Positions 24,127-31,378 of a DNA stretch of 32,301 nucleotides are shown piece by piece. Numbering within the stretch: position 1 is the stretch's first letter; each line of letters begins with the position of its first letter. Position numbers and translations under genes: made by a program. This DNA comes from an uncultured Collinsella sp. (lineage in GTDB: Bacteria; Actinomycetota; Coriobacteriia; Coriobacteriales; Coriobacteriaceae): positions 1 through 32,301 of the forward strand of contig CABVCF010000012.1 of assembly GCA_902496775.1 (NCBI GenBank), given 5' to 3'. The notes beneath the pieces are model-generated. The model saw only the letters and a list, made by a program, of their open reading frames with translations, was not told where the DNA came from and ran no database searches.

Positions 24127-24188
24127 CTTTTTCGTTCGCGGGGGCGGCGGTCCAAAAGACCAAAGGACCTGCGGATACTTGAACGATT

Positions 24189-24270
24189 GGGAGTTTGCCC
24201 GAGTGGTTAATGGGGACGGGCTGTAAACCCGTTGGCTCTGCCTACATAGGTTCGAATCCTATAGCTCCCA
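24189..24270 (+). tRNA. tRNA-Tyr (GUA)
   Basis: Acceptor GGGAGTT pairs with AGCTCCC (one G·T). The anticodon arm ACGGG-CTGTAAA-CCCGT gives GTA. It has a long variable arm, as expected for tRNA-Tyr. The 3' CCA is not encoded (ACCC follows). Confidence 0.95.
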
Positions 24271-24280
24271 CCCGTCAAGT

Positions 24281-24356
24281 GCCTGTATAGCTCAGTCGGT
24301 AGAGCACTTCGTTGGTAACGAAGAGGTCACCAGTTCAAGTCTGGTTGCAGGCTCCA
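24281..24356 (+). tRNA. tRNA-Thr (GGU)
   Basis: Acceptor GCCTGTA pairs with TGCAGGC. The anticodon arm CTTCG-TTGGTAA-CGAAG gives GGT. CCA is encoded. It is the second threonine isoacceptor in this locus. Confidence 0.95.
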
Positions 24357-24359
24357 TCC

Positions 24360-24436
24360 GGCGGTGTAGCTCAGTTGGTTAGAGCACACGGTTCATACCC
24401 GTGGCGTCACTGGTTCGAATCCAGTCACCGCTACCA
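24360..24436 (+). tRNA. tRNA-Met (CAU), probably elongator
   Basis: Acceptor GGCGGTG pairs with CACCGCT (first pair G·T). The anticodon loop reads TTCATAC, giving CAT. CCA is encoded. The three-G anticodon-stem mark of initiator tRNA is absent, so elongator is favoured. A tRNA-Ile2 (lysidine-modified CAU) is not strictly excluded. Confidence 0.88.
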
Positions 24437-24532
24437 TAGGTAACACGGTGGCTTCTCAATAGTATGTTGAGAGGCCACTATGGTATAAAGGCAAAGTCCC
24501 GTCCGGGGACGACCTGTTTAGAGGAGGGCTTT

Positions 24533-25723
24533 ATGGCCAAAGAGAAGTTTGAGCGCACTAAGCCGCATGTTAACATCGGCACCATTGGTCACGTCGACCA
24601 CGGCAAGACCACGCTGACCGCTGCCATCACCAAGGTTCTCTCCGAGACCGAGGGCTGCAAGGCTGACTTCACTGCGTTCGAGAACATCGACAAGGCTCCC
24701 GAGGAGCGCGAGCGCGGCATCACGATCTCCGTCTCCCACGTTGAGTACGAGACCGCTGCCCGTCACTACGCTCACGTTGACTGCCCGGGCCACGCTGACT
24801 ACGTCAAGAACATGATCTCCGGTGCTGCTCAGATGGACGGCGCTATCCTGGTCATCGCCGCTACCGACGGCCCCATGGCTCAGACCCGCGAGCACATCCT
24901 GCTCGCCCGTCAGGTCGGCGTTCCCTACATCGTCGTCTTCCTGAACAAGTGCGACATGGTCGACGATGACGAGCTCATCGACCTCGTCGAGATGGAGACC
25001 CGTGAGCTCCTCTCCGAGTACGATTTCCCCGGCGACGACATCCCCGTCATCCGTGGTTCCGCTCTGGGCGCTCTCGAGGGCGACGCCAAGTGGATGGATG
25101 CTATCCGCGAGCTCATGAAGGCCGTCGACGAGTACATCCCGACGCCTGCTCGTAACAACGACCTTCCGTTCCTGATGGCCGTTGAGGACGTTATGACCAT
25201 CTCCGGCCGTGGTACCGTTGCTACCGGCCGTGTCGAGCGCGGTGAGCTCAAGCTCAACGAGCCCGTCGAGATCGTCGGCATCAAGGATACCCAGAACACC
25301 GTCGTTACCGGTATCGAGATGTTCCGTAAGTCCATGGACTTCTGCGAGGCTGGCGACAACGTCGGTCTGCTGCTCCGCGGCATCAAGCGTGAGGACATCG
25401 AGCGCGGCCAGGTTCTCTGCAAGCCCGGTTCGGTTACCCCGCACACCAAGTTCACCGGCGAGATCTACGTTCTGACCAAGGAGGAGGGCGGCCGTCACAC
25501 CCCGTTCTTCGATGGTTATCGTCCTCAGTTCTACTTCCGTACCACCGACGTTACCGGTACGGTCAAGCTCCCCGAGGGCACCGAGATGGCTATGCCTGGT
25601 GACCACATCACCATCGAGGGCGACCTCATCCACCCGATCGCCATGGAGGAGGGCCTGCGCTTCGCTATCCGCGAGGGTGGCCACACCGTCGGTTCGGGCA
25701 TCGTCTCCACGATCATTGAGTAA
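24533..25723 (+). CDS. tuf: Translation elongation factor Tu
   Basis: A 396-residue GTPase that carries aminoacyl-tRNA to the ribosomal A site. G-motifs are intact: G1 GHVDHGKT (19-26), G2 with RGITI, G3 DCPGH, G4 NKCD and G5 GSAL. Domains 2 and 3 follow (ISGRGTVATGRVERG; YRPQFYFRTTDVTG) and it ends HTVGSGIVSTIIE. The start at 24533 has GAGGAGGG (24521-24528) upstream; an in-frame ATG 69 bases earlier lacks family homology. It is very likely cotranscribed with tRNA-Tyr-Thr-Met from the promoter at 24097, the same arrangement as thrU-tyrU-glyT-thrT-tufB in E. coli. Confidence 0.98.
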   Translation: MAKEKFERTKPHVNIGTIGHVDHGKTTLTAAITKVLSETEGCKADFTAFENIDKAPEERERGITISVSHVEYETAARHYAHVDCPGHADYVKNMISGAAQMDGAILVIAATDGPMAQTREHILLARQVGVPYIVVFLNKCDMVDDDELIDLVEMETRELLSEYDFPGDDIPVIRGSALGALEGDAKWMDAIRELMKAVDEYIPTPARNNDLPFLMAVEDVMTISGRGTVATGRVERGELKLNEPVEIVGIKDTQNTVVTGIEMFRKSMDFCEAGDNVGLLLRGIKREDIERGQVLCKPGSVTPHTKFTGEIYVLTKEEGGRHTPFFDGYRPQFYFRTTDVTGTVKLPEGTEMAMPGDHITIEGDLIHPIAMEEGLRFAIREGGHTVGSGIVSTIIE

Positions 25724-25751
25724 AATTAGCTCTTTGATATAGCTGACTTAG

Positions 25752-25787
25752 AGAACCCGGCACTTATATGGGTGCCGGGTTCTTTTC
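25752..25787 (+). terminator. Intrinsic terminator of tuf
   Basis: AGAACCCGGCAC (25752-25763) pairs perfectly with GTGCCGGGTTCT (25772-25783), followed by TTTC. Confidence 0.93.
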
Positions 25788-25928
25788 TGCAATGGATATT
25801 GAGCCGTTGCTGGTGTCGAGAGGATCGATAATGGTCCTGGATGCACCGTCGATTAGCTCTCGATGGCTCCATTGATGTGTTCCAAATATGAATGGATCCA
25901 CCGAGAACCAATTGATTCGAGGTTTTCA

Positions 25929-25958
25929 TTGACAGCACTTACATAGAGCTGATAAAGT
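25929..25958 (+). promoter_or_regulatory. Promoter of rpmG-trnW-secE-nusG
   Basis: Consensus TTGACA (25929-25934) with GATAAAGT (25951-25958) as the -10 region (spacer 16-18). It is preceded by GAGGTTTTC exactly as at the tRNA-tuf promoter. It lies 46 bp before rpmG. Confidence 0.8.
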
Positions 25959-26003
25959 ACCATCTCGTGCCCGTACGGGGCGGAAATGAAAGGTTCAGGA
26001 TAC

Positions 26004-26153
26004 ATGCGTACTCTAGTTACTCTTGCGTGCACTGAGTGCAAGCGCCGCAACTATACGACCACCAAGAACAAGTCCACCATGCCTGATCGTATGGAGATCA
26101 AGAAGTATTGCCCCTGGTGCCGTCACCACACGCTGCACAAAGAGACTCGCTAG
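26004..26153 (+). CDS. rpmG: 50S ribosomal protein L33
   Basis: A 49-residue ribosomal protein of the large subunit, beginning MRTLVTLACTECKRRNY. It is the zinc-binding (C+) form, with two CxxC pairs, CTEC (9-12) and CPWC (36-39). The start at 26004 is chosen because it gives the family N-terminus and length; an in-frame ATG at 25986 would add six residues. AAAGG (25989-25993) is a plausible ribosome site. It is the usual first gene of the rpmG-tRNA-Trp-secE-nusG unit and has its own promoter after the tuf terminator. Confidence 0.95.
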   Translation: MRTLVTLACTECKRRNYTTTKNKSTMPDRMEIKKYCPWCRHHTLHKETR

Positions 26154-26166
26154 TCTCTAGTCACAT

Positions 26167-26242
26167 ACGCCAGTAGTTCAATTGGTAGAGCATCGGTCTC
26201 CAAAACCGAGTGTTGAGGGTTCGAGTCCTTCCTGGCGTGCCA
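26167..26242 (+). tRNA. tRNA-Trp (CCA)
   Basis: Acceptor ACGCCAG pairs perfectly with CTGGCGT. The anticodon loop reads CTCCAAA, giving CCA. The 3' CCA is encoded. It lies between rpmG and secE, the conserved position. Confidence 0.95.
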
Positions 26243-26251
26243 GTCATTATT

Positions 26252-26283
26252 CCGTAAGCTCCCATTTGGGGGCTTACGGTTTA
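26252..26283 (+). terminator. Hairpin between tRNA-Trp and secE
   Basis: CCGTAAGCTCCC (26252-26263) pairs with the GGGGGCTTACGG segment ending at 26279, followed by only TTTA. Because secE has no obvious promoter of its own, this is more likely a partial terminator or processing hairpin. Confidence 0.55.
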
Positions 26284-26318
26284 CTCATGTATAAGCGCAT
26301 TGCGCGGAGGTAACCCAA

Positions 26319-26657
26319 ATGGCCAACAAGAAGAACAAGAAGAAGGCCCAGCAGCAGGCGTCTGCCAACAACGCTGCCGCCAACTCCAAGGTTGAGGCCA
26401 AGAAGGCCGTTGCCAAGAAGAACGAGAAGGCTGCGAAGTCCAAGAAGAACGAGAAGCCTGGTTTCTTCGCCCGCACCAAGAAGTATTTCGCTTCGGTCAA
26501 GTCCGAGATGAAGCGTGTCACGTGGCCCGATAAGAAGGAGCTCGTGAACTACTCGGTCGTCGTTTGCGCTTCTTTGGTCGTCGTCGGCGTCGTCATCGCT
26601 CTGCTCGATGCTGGCTTTGGCGAGGCTCTTGCTCTGTTCTCTGGATTGAGGGGCTAA
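26319..26657 (+). CDS. secE: Preprotein translocase subunit SecE
   Basis: A 112-residue subunit of the SecYEG channel. Residues 1-50 are a Lys/Ala/Asn-rich, low-complexity cytoplasmic tail. The conserved amphipathic segment RTKKYFASVKSEMKRVTWPDKKEL (about 52-75) carries the SecE 'VxWP' signature, followed by one membrane span (about 76-100, YSVVVCASLVVVGVVIALLD). One transmembrane segment is normal for non-proteobacterial SecE. GGAGGT (26306-26311) is the ribosome site. nusG follows three bases after the stop. Confidence 0.95.
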   Translation: MANKKNKKKAQQQASANNAAANSKVEAKKAVAKKNEKAAKSKKNEKPGFFARTKKYFASVKSEMKRVTWPDKKELVNYSVVVCASLVVVGVVIALLDAGFGEALALFSGLRG

Positions 26658-26660
26658 ACC

Positions 26661-27197
26661 ATGTCTAAGCGTTGGTACGTCGTTCACACTTACTCCGGAT
26701 ACGAGAACCGCGTAAAGTCTGATCTCGAGCATCGTATCGAGACCATGGGCATGCAGGACCGTATCTTTGATATCGAGATTCCTATGGAGCGCGTCACCGA
26801 GATCAAAGAGGGTGGCAAGCGCGAGACCAAGGATTCCAAGATTTTCCCGGGTTATGTCCTGGTTCGCATGGAGATGGATGACGATGCTTGGACGTGTGTT
26901 CGCAACACGCCTGGCGTCACCGGTTTCCTGGGCGGCAATGGCAAGCCCGCTCCGCTTTCCCGCGACGAGTACAATAAGATGACTCGTCGTCCCGGTAAGG
27001 GCGATTCGCCCAAGCGTACGTCGGTTGATATTGAGGTCGGTACGTCCGTCCGCGTCACCGATGGCCCGCTTACCGACTTTGATGGCAAGGTTTCCGAGGT
27101 TAACACCGAGGCAGGCAAGCTTAAGGTCACGCTGATGATCTTTGGTCGCGAGACGCCGGTCGAGCTCGACTTTAACCAGGTCGCTGTCATCGCTTAA
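26661..27197 (+). CDS. nusG: Transcription termination/antitermination protein NusG
   Basis: A 178-residue RNA polymerase-binding factor linking transcription with Rho and the ribosome. The NGN domain opens with KRWYVVHTYSGYENRVKSDL and includes KIFPGYVLVRMEMDDDAW and RNTPGVTGFLG. The C-terminal KOW domain holds VRVTDGPLTDFDGKVSEVN (about 130-150). It lacks the long N-terminal extension seen in many Actinobacteria. It is coupled to secE. Confidence 0.97.
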   Translation: MSKRWYVVHTYSGYENRVKSDLEHRIETMGMQDRIFDIEIPMERVTEIKEGGKRETKDSKIFPGYVLVRMEMDDDAWTCVRNTPGVTGFLGGNGKPAPLSRDEYNKMTRRPGKGDSPKRTSVDIEVGTSVRVTDGPLTDFDGKVSEVNTEAGKLKVTLMIFGRETPVELDFNQVAVIA

Positions 27198-27317
27198 GTT
27201 TTCGTCCGTTCGCGCGAGCGTGCTTCTTCTGTGACTGCTCATCTCAGGAGTGCTTCTAACACGTGCGTGCTTACGATATAGCAAGTACTTCACACTCGTG
27301 ATTCGAAAGGAATGACC

Positions 27318-27746
27318 ATGGCTGAGAAGAAGGTTGCCAACGTCATTAAGCTCCAGATTCCTGCTGGTGCAGCAAACCCCGCTCCTCCCGTCGGCCCCGC
27401 CCTGGGCGCTGCTGGCGTGAACATCATGCAGTTCTGCCAGGCCTTTAACGCCGAGACGCAGGACAAGAAGGGCGACATCATCCCCGTTGAGATCACTGTC
27501 TACGAGGATAAGTCCTTCTCCTTCATCACCAAGACCCCGCCGGCGGCTCACCTCATCAAGAAGGAGCTGAACCTCAAGTCTGGTTCCGCTAAGCCCCAGG
27601 CCGACAAGGTTGGTCAGCTCTCCCAGGAGCAGCTCACCAAGATTGCTGAGATCAAGATGCCGGACCTCAATGCCAACGACATTGACGCCGCCAAGAAGAT
27701 CATCGCCGGTACCGCCCGTTCCATGGGCGTCACCATCGCTGAGTAG
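27318..27746 (+). CDS. rplK: 50S ribosomal protein L11
   Basis: A 142-residue protein of the GTPase-associated centre, required for the RelA stringent response. The N-terminal domain begins MAEKKVANVIKLQIPAGAANPAPPVGPALG, matching the family, and the rRNA-binding C-terminal domain ends IIAGTARSMGVTIAE. ATG 27318 is preferred over the in-frame ATG two codons earlier because AAAGG (27306-27310) is better spaced and it matches the family start. rplA follows after a structured 117-bp gap. Confidence 0.97.
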   Translation: MAEKKVANVIKLQIPAGAANPAPPVGPALGAAGVNIMQFCQAFNAETQDKKGDIIPVEITVYEDKSFSFITKTPPAAHLIKKELNLKSGSAKPQADKVGQLSQEQLTKIAEIKMPDLNANDIDAAKKIIAGTARSMGVTIAE

Positions 27747-27821
27747 CGATTTCTTATGGTAACGACGGGTGCTCCGACCGGGGCGCCCGTTAAATGTGTG
27801 CAATAGGGCACACGATACGAT

Positions 27822-27849
27822 GTGGGAGGGCTCACGCCCGTTTAACCAC
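27822..27849 (+). promoter_or_regulatory. Possible L1-binding operator before rplA
   Basis: GTGG (27822-27825) and CCAC (27846-27849) enclose GGGC-tcac-GCCC with an asymmetric internal loop, and AGGAGGT (27850-27856) follows directly. Two short helices separated by an asymmetric loop is the general layout of L1 autoregulatory sites. The assignment is tentative. Confidence 0.35.
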
Positions 27850-27863
27850 AGGAGGTAATACAC

Positions 27864-28571
27864 ATGGCTAAGCATGGTAAGAGCTATAACGCTGCTGCCG
27901 AGAAGATCGACCGCGCCACGCTCTACACCCCCCTTCAGGCTGCCAAGCTCCTCAAGGAGCTCGACACCGCCAAGTTCGACGAGACCGTCGAGGCCCACTT
28001 CCGTTTGGGCATCGATACTCGTAAGGCTGACCAGAATATCCGTGGTTCCATCTCCCTGCCCCACGGCACCGGCAAGACCGTTCGTGTTGCCGTCTTCGCC
28101 GAGGGCGAGAAGGCCCGCGAGGCCGAGGCTGCCGGCGCCGACATCATCGGTTCCGACGAGCTCGTCGCCCAGATTCAGAAGGGCGAGATCAACTTCGACG
28201 CCGCTATCGCTACGCCGAACATGATGGCCAAGGTTGGCCGCATCGGTAAGATCCTTGGTCCCCGTGGCCTCATGCCGAACCCCAAGCTCGGCACCGTGAC
28301 CATGGACGTCGCCAAGATGGTCTCCGAGCTCAAGGCTGGCCGCGTTGAGTACCGCGCCGACCGCTACGGCATCTGCCACGTGCCCCTGGGCAAAAAGTCC
28401 TTCTCTGAGCAGCAGCTCGTTGAGAACTACGCTGCCCTGTACACCGAGATTCTGCGCGTCAAGCCCTCTTCTGCTAAGGGCAAGTACGTCAAGTCCATCT
28501 CCGTGTCTTCCACCATGGGCCCTGGCGTCAAGGTCGATCCCGCTGTCCAGCGTGACTTCCTGGCTGAGTAA
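27864..28571 (+). CDS. rplA: 50S ribosomal protein L1
   Basis: A 235-residue protein of the mobile L1 stalk, helping release E-site tRNA. The family pattern is complete: HFRLGIDTRKADQNIRGSISLPHGTGK, the L1 signature region KVGRIGKILGPRGLMPNPKLGTV (about 125-147) and the ending KSISVSSTMGPGVKVD. AGGAGGT (27850-27856) precedes the ATG by seven bases. It ends the unit with a strong terminator. rplJ-rplL do not follow as they do in many bacteria. Confidence 0.97.
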   Translation: MAKHGKSYNAAAEKIDRATLYTPLQAAKLLKELDTAKFDETVEAHFRLGIDTRKADQNIRGSISLPHGTGKTVRVAVFAEGEKAREAEAAGADIIGSDELVAQIQKGEINFDAAIATPNMMAKVGRIGKILGPRGLMPNPKLGTVTMDVAKMVSELKAGRVEYRADRYGICHVPLGKKSFSEQQLVENYAALYTEILRVKPSSAKGKYVKSISVSSTMGPGVKVDPAVQRDFLAE

Positions 28572-28607
28572 CTGCTAGTTACTGCCTGAGCAAAGCAAGC
28601 ATTGCTA

Positions 28608-28646
28608 AAGAAACCCGGTTCCGCCTCGTGTGGGACCGGGTTTCTT
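28608..28646 (+). terminator. Intrinsic terminator of rplK-rplA
   Basis: AAGAAACCCGGTTCC (28608-28622) pairs at 14 of 15 positions with the arm at 28632-28646. Confidence 0.85.
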
Positions 28647-28661
28647 GCTATCGCGTGCCAA

Positions 28662-28700
28662 AACCACCTCAAAGGGGTCAGCGTCCCCTTTGAGGTGGTT
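28662..28700. repeat. Perfect 16-bp-arm palindrome overlapping a stop codon
   Basis: AACCACCTCAAAGGGG (28662-28677) and its exact complement (28685-28700) flank a 7-base loop. On the minus strand the TAA of the phosphoesterase gene (28701-28699) is formed by the element's edge. It is close kin to the element at 31378-31416. Confidence 0.85.
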
Positions 28701-29409
28701 ACCAGGGTGTTCTGGCGGTTGAGGACTCTATGGCTTCGTGGCGTTTGAGCTCGCGGCGCATGGTTTGTGAGTTGAGCCAAGCTGCTTGCCAGCCGCGGAT
28801 GGGGTAGTGCGTCTGGTCGAGCTCAAACTGCGTATAGCCGCAGGCGTTGATGATCGTCGTTCCACACACATGCTGACGCTCGCGCTGAAAATCGCAACCG
28901 TAGCTTTGGTGCACATGCCCGTGCACCATGTAGTCGGGATTCCAGGATTCGAGTGCTGTGTTAAAGCACTCGAATCCTCGATGCGGCAGATCGTCCAGAT
29001 CACCCATACCGGCGGCGGGTGCATGGGTAAGCAGAATGTCGCACCCGCCGACCATCCTAACCTTACGCGACAGCTTACGCATGCGCTTGGACATCTCGCG
29101 TTCGGTGTACATGTTGGCGCCGTCGCGATAACGCATGGACCCGCCAAGGCCCGCAATGCGAATCCCTCGGTACGTGTACACGCTGTCCTCTACGCAGATA
29201 CATCCACCCGGTGCATGACGTGCGTAGCGGTCATCGTGATTGCCGCGCACGTAGATGAGCGGTTTGTTGATGACCGTAACCAAAAACTCAAGATAGTCCG
29301 GGTCCAGATCGCCGGCGGACAAAATCAGGTCGACTCCCTCAAAGCGTTCCTTGCGAAAGCACTCCCAAAGGCATCGTTCTTCGGTATCGGCTATGGCAAG
29401 GATTTTCAT
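28699..29409 (-). CDS. Metallophosphoesterase (calcineurin-like)
   Basis: A 236-residue soluble metal-dependent phosphoesterase. Metal-binding motifs in order: AD at 7-8, GDLD (33-36), GNHD (56-59), THAP (H129) and GHVH (164-167). The usual first motif DxH reads D8-T-E10, so the first histidine is replaced by glutamate; this may be a family trait rather than damage. The substrate is unknown. The ATG overlaps the stop of the ParB/BMP-like gene (ATGA), so the two proteins are translationally coupled and probably act together. Its C-terminus ends exactly at a palindromic repeat. Confidence 0.85.
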   Translation of the reverse strand: MKILAIADTEERCLWECFRKERFEGVDLILSAGDLDPDYLEFLVTVINKPLIYVRGNHDDRYARHAPGGCICVEDSVYTYRGIRIAGLGGSMRYRDGANMYTEREMSKRMRKLSRKVRMVGGCDILLTHAPAAGMGDLDDLPHRGFECFNTALESWNPDYMVHGHVHQSYGCDFQRERQHVCGTTIINACGYTQFELDQTHYPIRGWQAAWLNSQTMRRELKRHEAIESSTARTPW

Positions 29410-31322
29410 AGGGCAGGGACTTTCGGCTCATCGTCGAGCTGCGGAATGGTGCCTACCACGTTGTCCGCCAGCCAATTCATCTCGACAATCTGCGTGCTCG
29501 GCAGCGGAGGGAAGCCTTCGATCTGTACCACGCCGTTCTGGCTGTGGAGCTCGCCGCCAAAGGGGTTGATGGATCCCTCAACAATGCCGTTGCGGAGCAA
29601 CTGCACGAGTTTGCGCGTTTGGTAGGGTAGGCCCGGAGCGTAACGGATGTCGATAACGCCGGAGCTCATGCCATACCAGTAGTTGACGGCGCGCACTTGG
29701 TTGTCGTCGCTGGTCTCGTCCCACGTGCCGTGAAGAAGGCTGCGAACGATGAGCTCGTAGTAACGGCCCCAGTTCCATACGGGCATGGCGATGCCGGTGA
29801 CTTTGCCGTCGACCAAGCGGTGAAGCCCGTAGGCCGTTGGGTCTTCGAGCGACTTTGACATGTCAGCGCCGGTCATGACGCTTACGCCTTCGCGGCACAT
29901 GGCTTCGGCAAGACCACCGGCGGGAACATCGCCCCAGGTGAGGATGACCTGCGCGCGCGGGTCGAGCAGCGAGGCGCCAATCGCAAAGGCGTTGATCTCG
30001 CTGAGTGCGCCCGAGGCGAAGACCGACGCGTGGTAACCGATGCGGTGGTTGTCCGCCATGCTGGCCGCAAGGGCGCCCAGCAGAAACTTGGCCTCGTACA
30101 TCTTGCCAAAGTACGAACGGACGCTTTGATGGGGAAGGCCGATAGAGCAGTTGAGGAACCGAACCCGGGGATACTCAACGGCAGCCCTGAGCGTGTATTC
30201 CATCAGGCGGTGCGAGGTCGAGAAGATGACGTTTGCTCCATGTTTGACAGCCGTTTCCACGGCGGCGTAGAACACATCCGGATCGTGACAGTCCTCGAAC
30301 GCCTCGGTGCGCACGATACCGCCAAAGTGCTCATCGAGATACTGACGCCCTTGGTCGTGCAGGCTGTCCCAGCTCGACGTCGCACAGGGGAACTCATGGA
30401 TAAAGGCGATGCGCAGGGGGTTGGCCGTCGAGTAGACGGTCTTGCCCATAAAGAAGTTGAGCACGCCAGAGGTGGACTTGGCGGGCGTCTCCTCCTCGTC
30501 GACGCTCGGTGCTTCGACAAGATCGACCTTGTCCTCGTCATTTTTGCCGGCAATGACCAGCTCGCGCCAGATCTTGCACAGGCGGTTTACGACGATATCC
30601 GTCGGCGTATCCAGCAGGCGGTCCTGGTTGTACACATTGAGGTAGACGAGCATGGCGTCGGCGGGCGTAATGTCCAGGTGATCGCCGCCTGCGCGAAGGT
30701 AGGCACGCTTAAAGAGCAGGAAAGTGTGGCGCAGGTAGTCGACCTTTTTCTGCGGCCATTTTTCGATAAGGTTCTGACCGAGCATCTTCGCGAGCGTTTC
30801 GTAGCTTCCCTCACGCGAGAACTCGATCTCGTATAGGGGGCAGACGCGCCAAAACGCGCAGAACTCGCCGTACAGGCGGCTTTCGACGGAATCCCATGTG
30901 CCGGGGTAGAGACGGGTGACCTTGGCCGAAACCGTCGGGGCGTCTAGGAATTTGAGGACACTGACGCGTTTGTTGCCTTCTTGGACATAGAACCGATGCA
31001 TGAACTCGGTGACGATGACGGGGTCGCGATAGCCCTCGGTCACCTGGATGTCGTAGAGGTTGGACCACTTGCGGGCGAACTCGGTGCTAAACGGAAGCAG
31101 GGGCATAAAGTTACACGAAAAGGCGGACTGACGGCCCTTGGTGACCGTGCCGACGACCATTTCGAGCGGAATATCCCGCAGGCCGACATTCTCTCGCTGA
31201 CCTAAGGGGAGCTGAGCAACCAGGCTATCGAGGTCCGTAAGGTATGGATGCTCGCTTTGGCTAATGGCGCGTCGACGTCCTTGCTCGCCGCGCTTGCGTG
31301 CTTGACGATAGGCCTCTTCCAT
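29406..31322 (-). CDS. ParB-like N-domain fused to a BMP/PnrA-like ligand-binding domain
   Basis: A 638-residue protein without signal peptide, lipobox or membrane span, hence probably cytoplasmic. Residues about 55-145 resemble a ParB/sulfiredoxin-like fold: a VTKGRQSAFSCNFMPLLP stretch, then DPVIVTEFMHRFYVQEGNKRV (EGNKR at 115-119, comparable to the D/EGxxR box). The middle (150-270) is helical and unassigned. Residues about 302-600 match the BMP family (PnrA/Med-like) of periplasmic binding proteins (LRIAFIHEFP; YEAKFLLGALAA; GYHASVF). BMP proteins bind purine nucleosides; here the ligand is unknown. The ATG at 31322 has AGGGAG eight bases upstream. It is first in a two-gene unit with the phosphoesterase. 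Domain calls are by eye: BMP good, ParB-like moderate. Confidence 0.72.
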   Translation of the reverse strand: MEEAYRQARKRGEQGRRRAISQSEHPYLTDLDSLVAQLPLGQRENVGLRDIPLEMVVGTVTKGRQSAFSCNFMPLLPFSTEFARKWSNLYDIQVTEGYRDPVIVTEFMHRFYVQEGNKRVSVLKFLDAPTVSAKVTRLYPGTWDSVESRLYGEFCAFWRVCPLYEIEFSREGSYETLAKMLGQNLIEKWPQKKVDYLRHTFLLFKRAYLRAGGDHLDITPADAMLVYLNVYNQDRLLDTPTDIVVNRLCKIWRELVIAGKNDEDKVDLVEAPSVDEEETPAKSTSGVLNFFMGKTVYSTANPLRIAFIHEFPCATSSWDSLHDQGRQYLDEHFGGIVRTEAFEDCHDPDVFYAAVETAVKHGANVIFSTSHRLMEYTLRAAVEYPRVRFLNCSIGLPHQSVRSYFGKMYEAKFLLGALAASMADNHRIGYHASVFASGALSEINAFAIGASLLDPRAQVILTWGDVPAGGLAEAMCREGVSVMTGADMSKSLEDPTAYGLHRLVDGKVTGIAMPVWNWGRYYELIVRSLLHGTWDETSDDNQVRAVNYWYGMSSGVIDIRYAPGLPYQTRKLVQLLRNGIVEGSINPFGGELHSQNGVVQIEGFPPLPSTQIVEMNWLADNVVGTIPQLDDEPKVPAL

Positions 31323-31349
31323 AATGTTGCTCCCTTAGTCGTTTAAACA

Positions 31350-31378
31350 ACTATATGAACCATGGTACCACGAATGAA
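31350..31378 (-). promoter_or_regulatory. Candidate promoter of the ParB/BMP-phosphoesterase unit
   Basis: On the minus strand, TTCATT (31378-31373), a 17-bp spacer and TATAGT (31355-31350), 28 bp before the start codon. The -35 is weak and touches the palindrome at 31378. Confidence 0.45.

Larger units (their letters stand above)
23485..24188. other. Gene-free, repeat-filled spacer between tRNA-Thr and tRNA-Tyr
   Basis: About 700 bp without a convincing gene. In order it holds the tRNA terminator, two tandem 57-nt hairpins (23579-23635 and 23659-23715), a long palindrome (23771-23828), two direct copies of TCCACGCTCGATTT (23823-23836 and 23851-23864), and the promoter at 24097-24126. An open frame across 23772-24182 starts within the palindrome and runs through the promoter, so it is probably not a gene. 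Position next to tRNAs and the mix of repeats suggest an insertion-prone site. Confidence 0.6.

Noticed and set aside
23772..24182. A 136-codon open frame in the tRNA spacer
   Set aside because: It starts within a palindrome arm, lacks a ribosome site, shows no recognisable family, and its end runs through the strong promoter at 24097-24126.
26274..28379. A 701-codon minus-strand open frame across secE, nusG, rplK and rplA
   Set aside because: It runs antisense through four universally conserved genes and two terminator-like or leader regions. The product is low-complexity Leu/Gly/Asp/Val.
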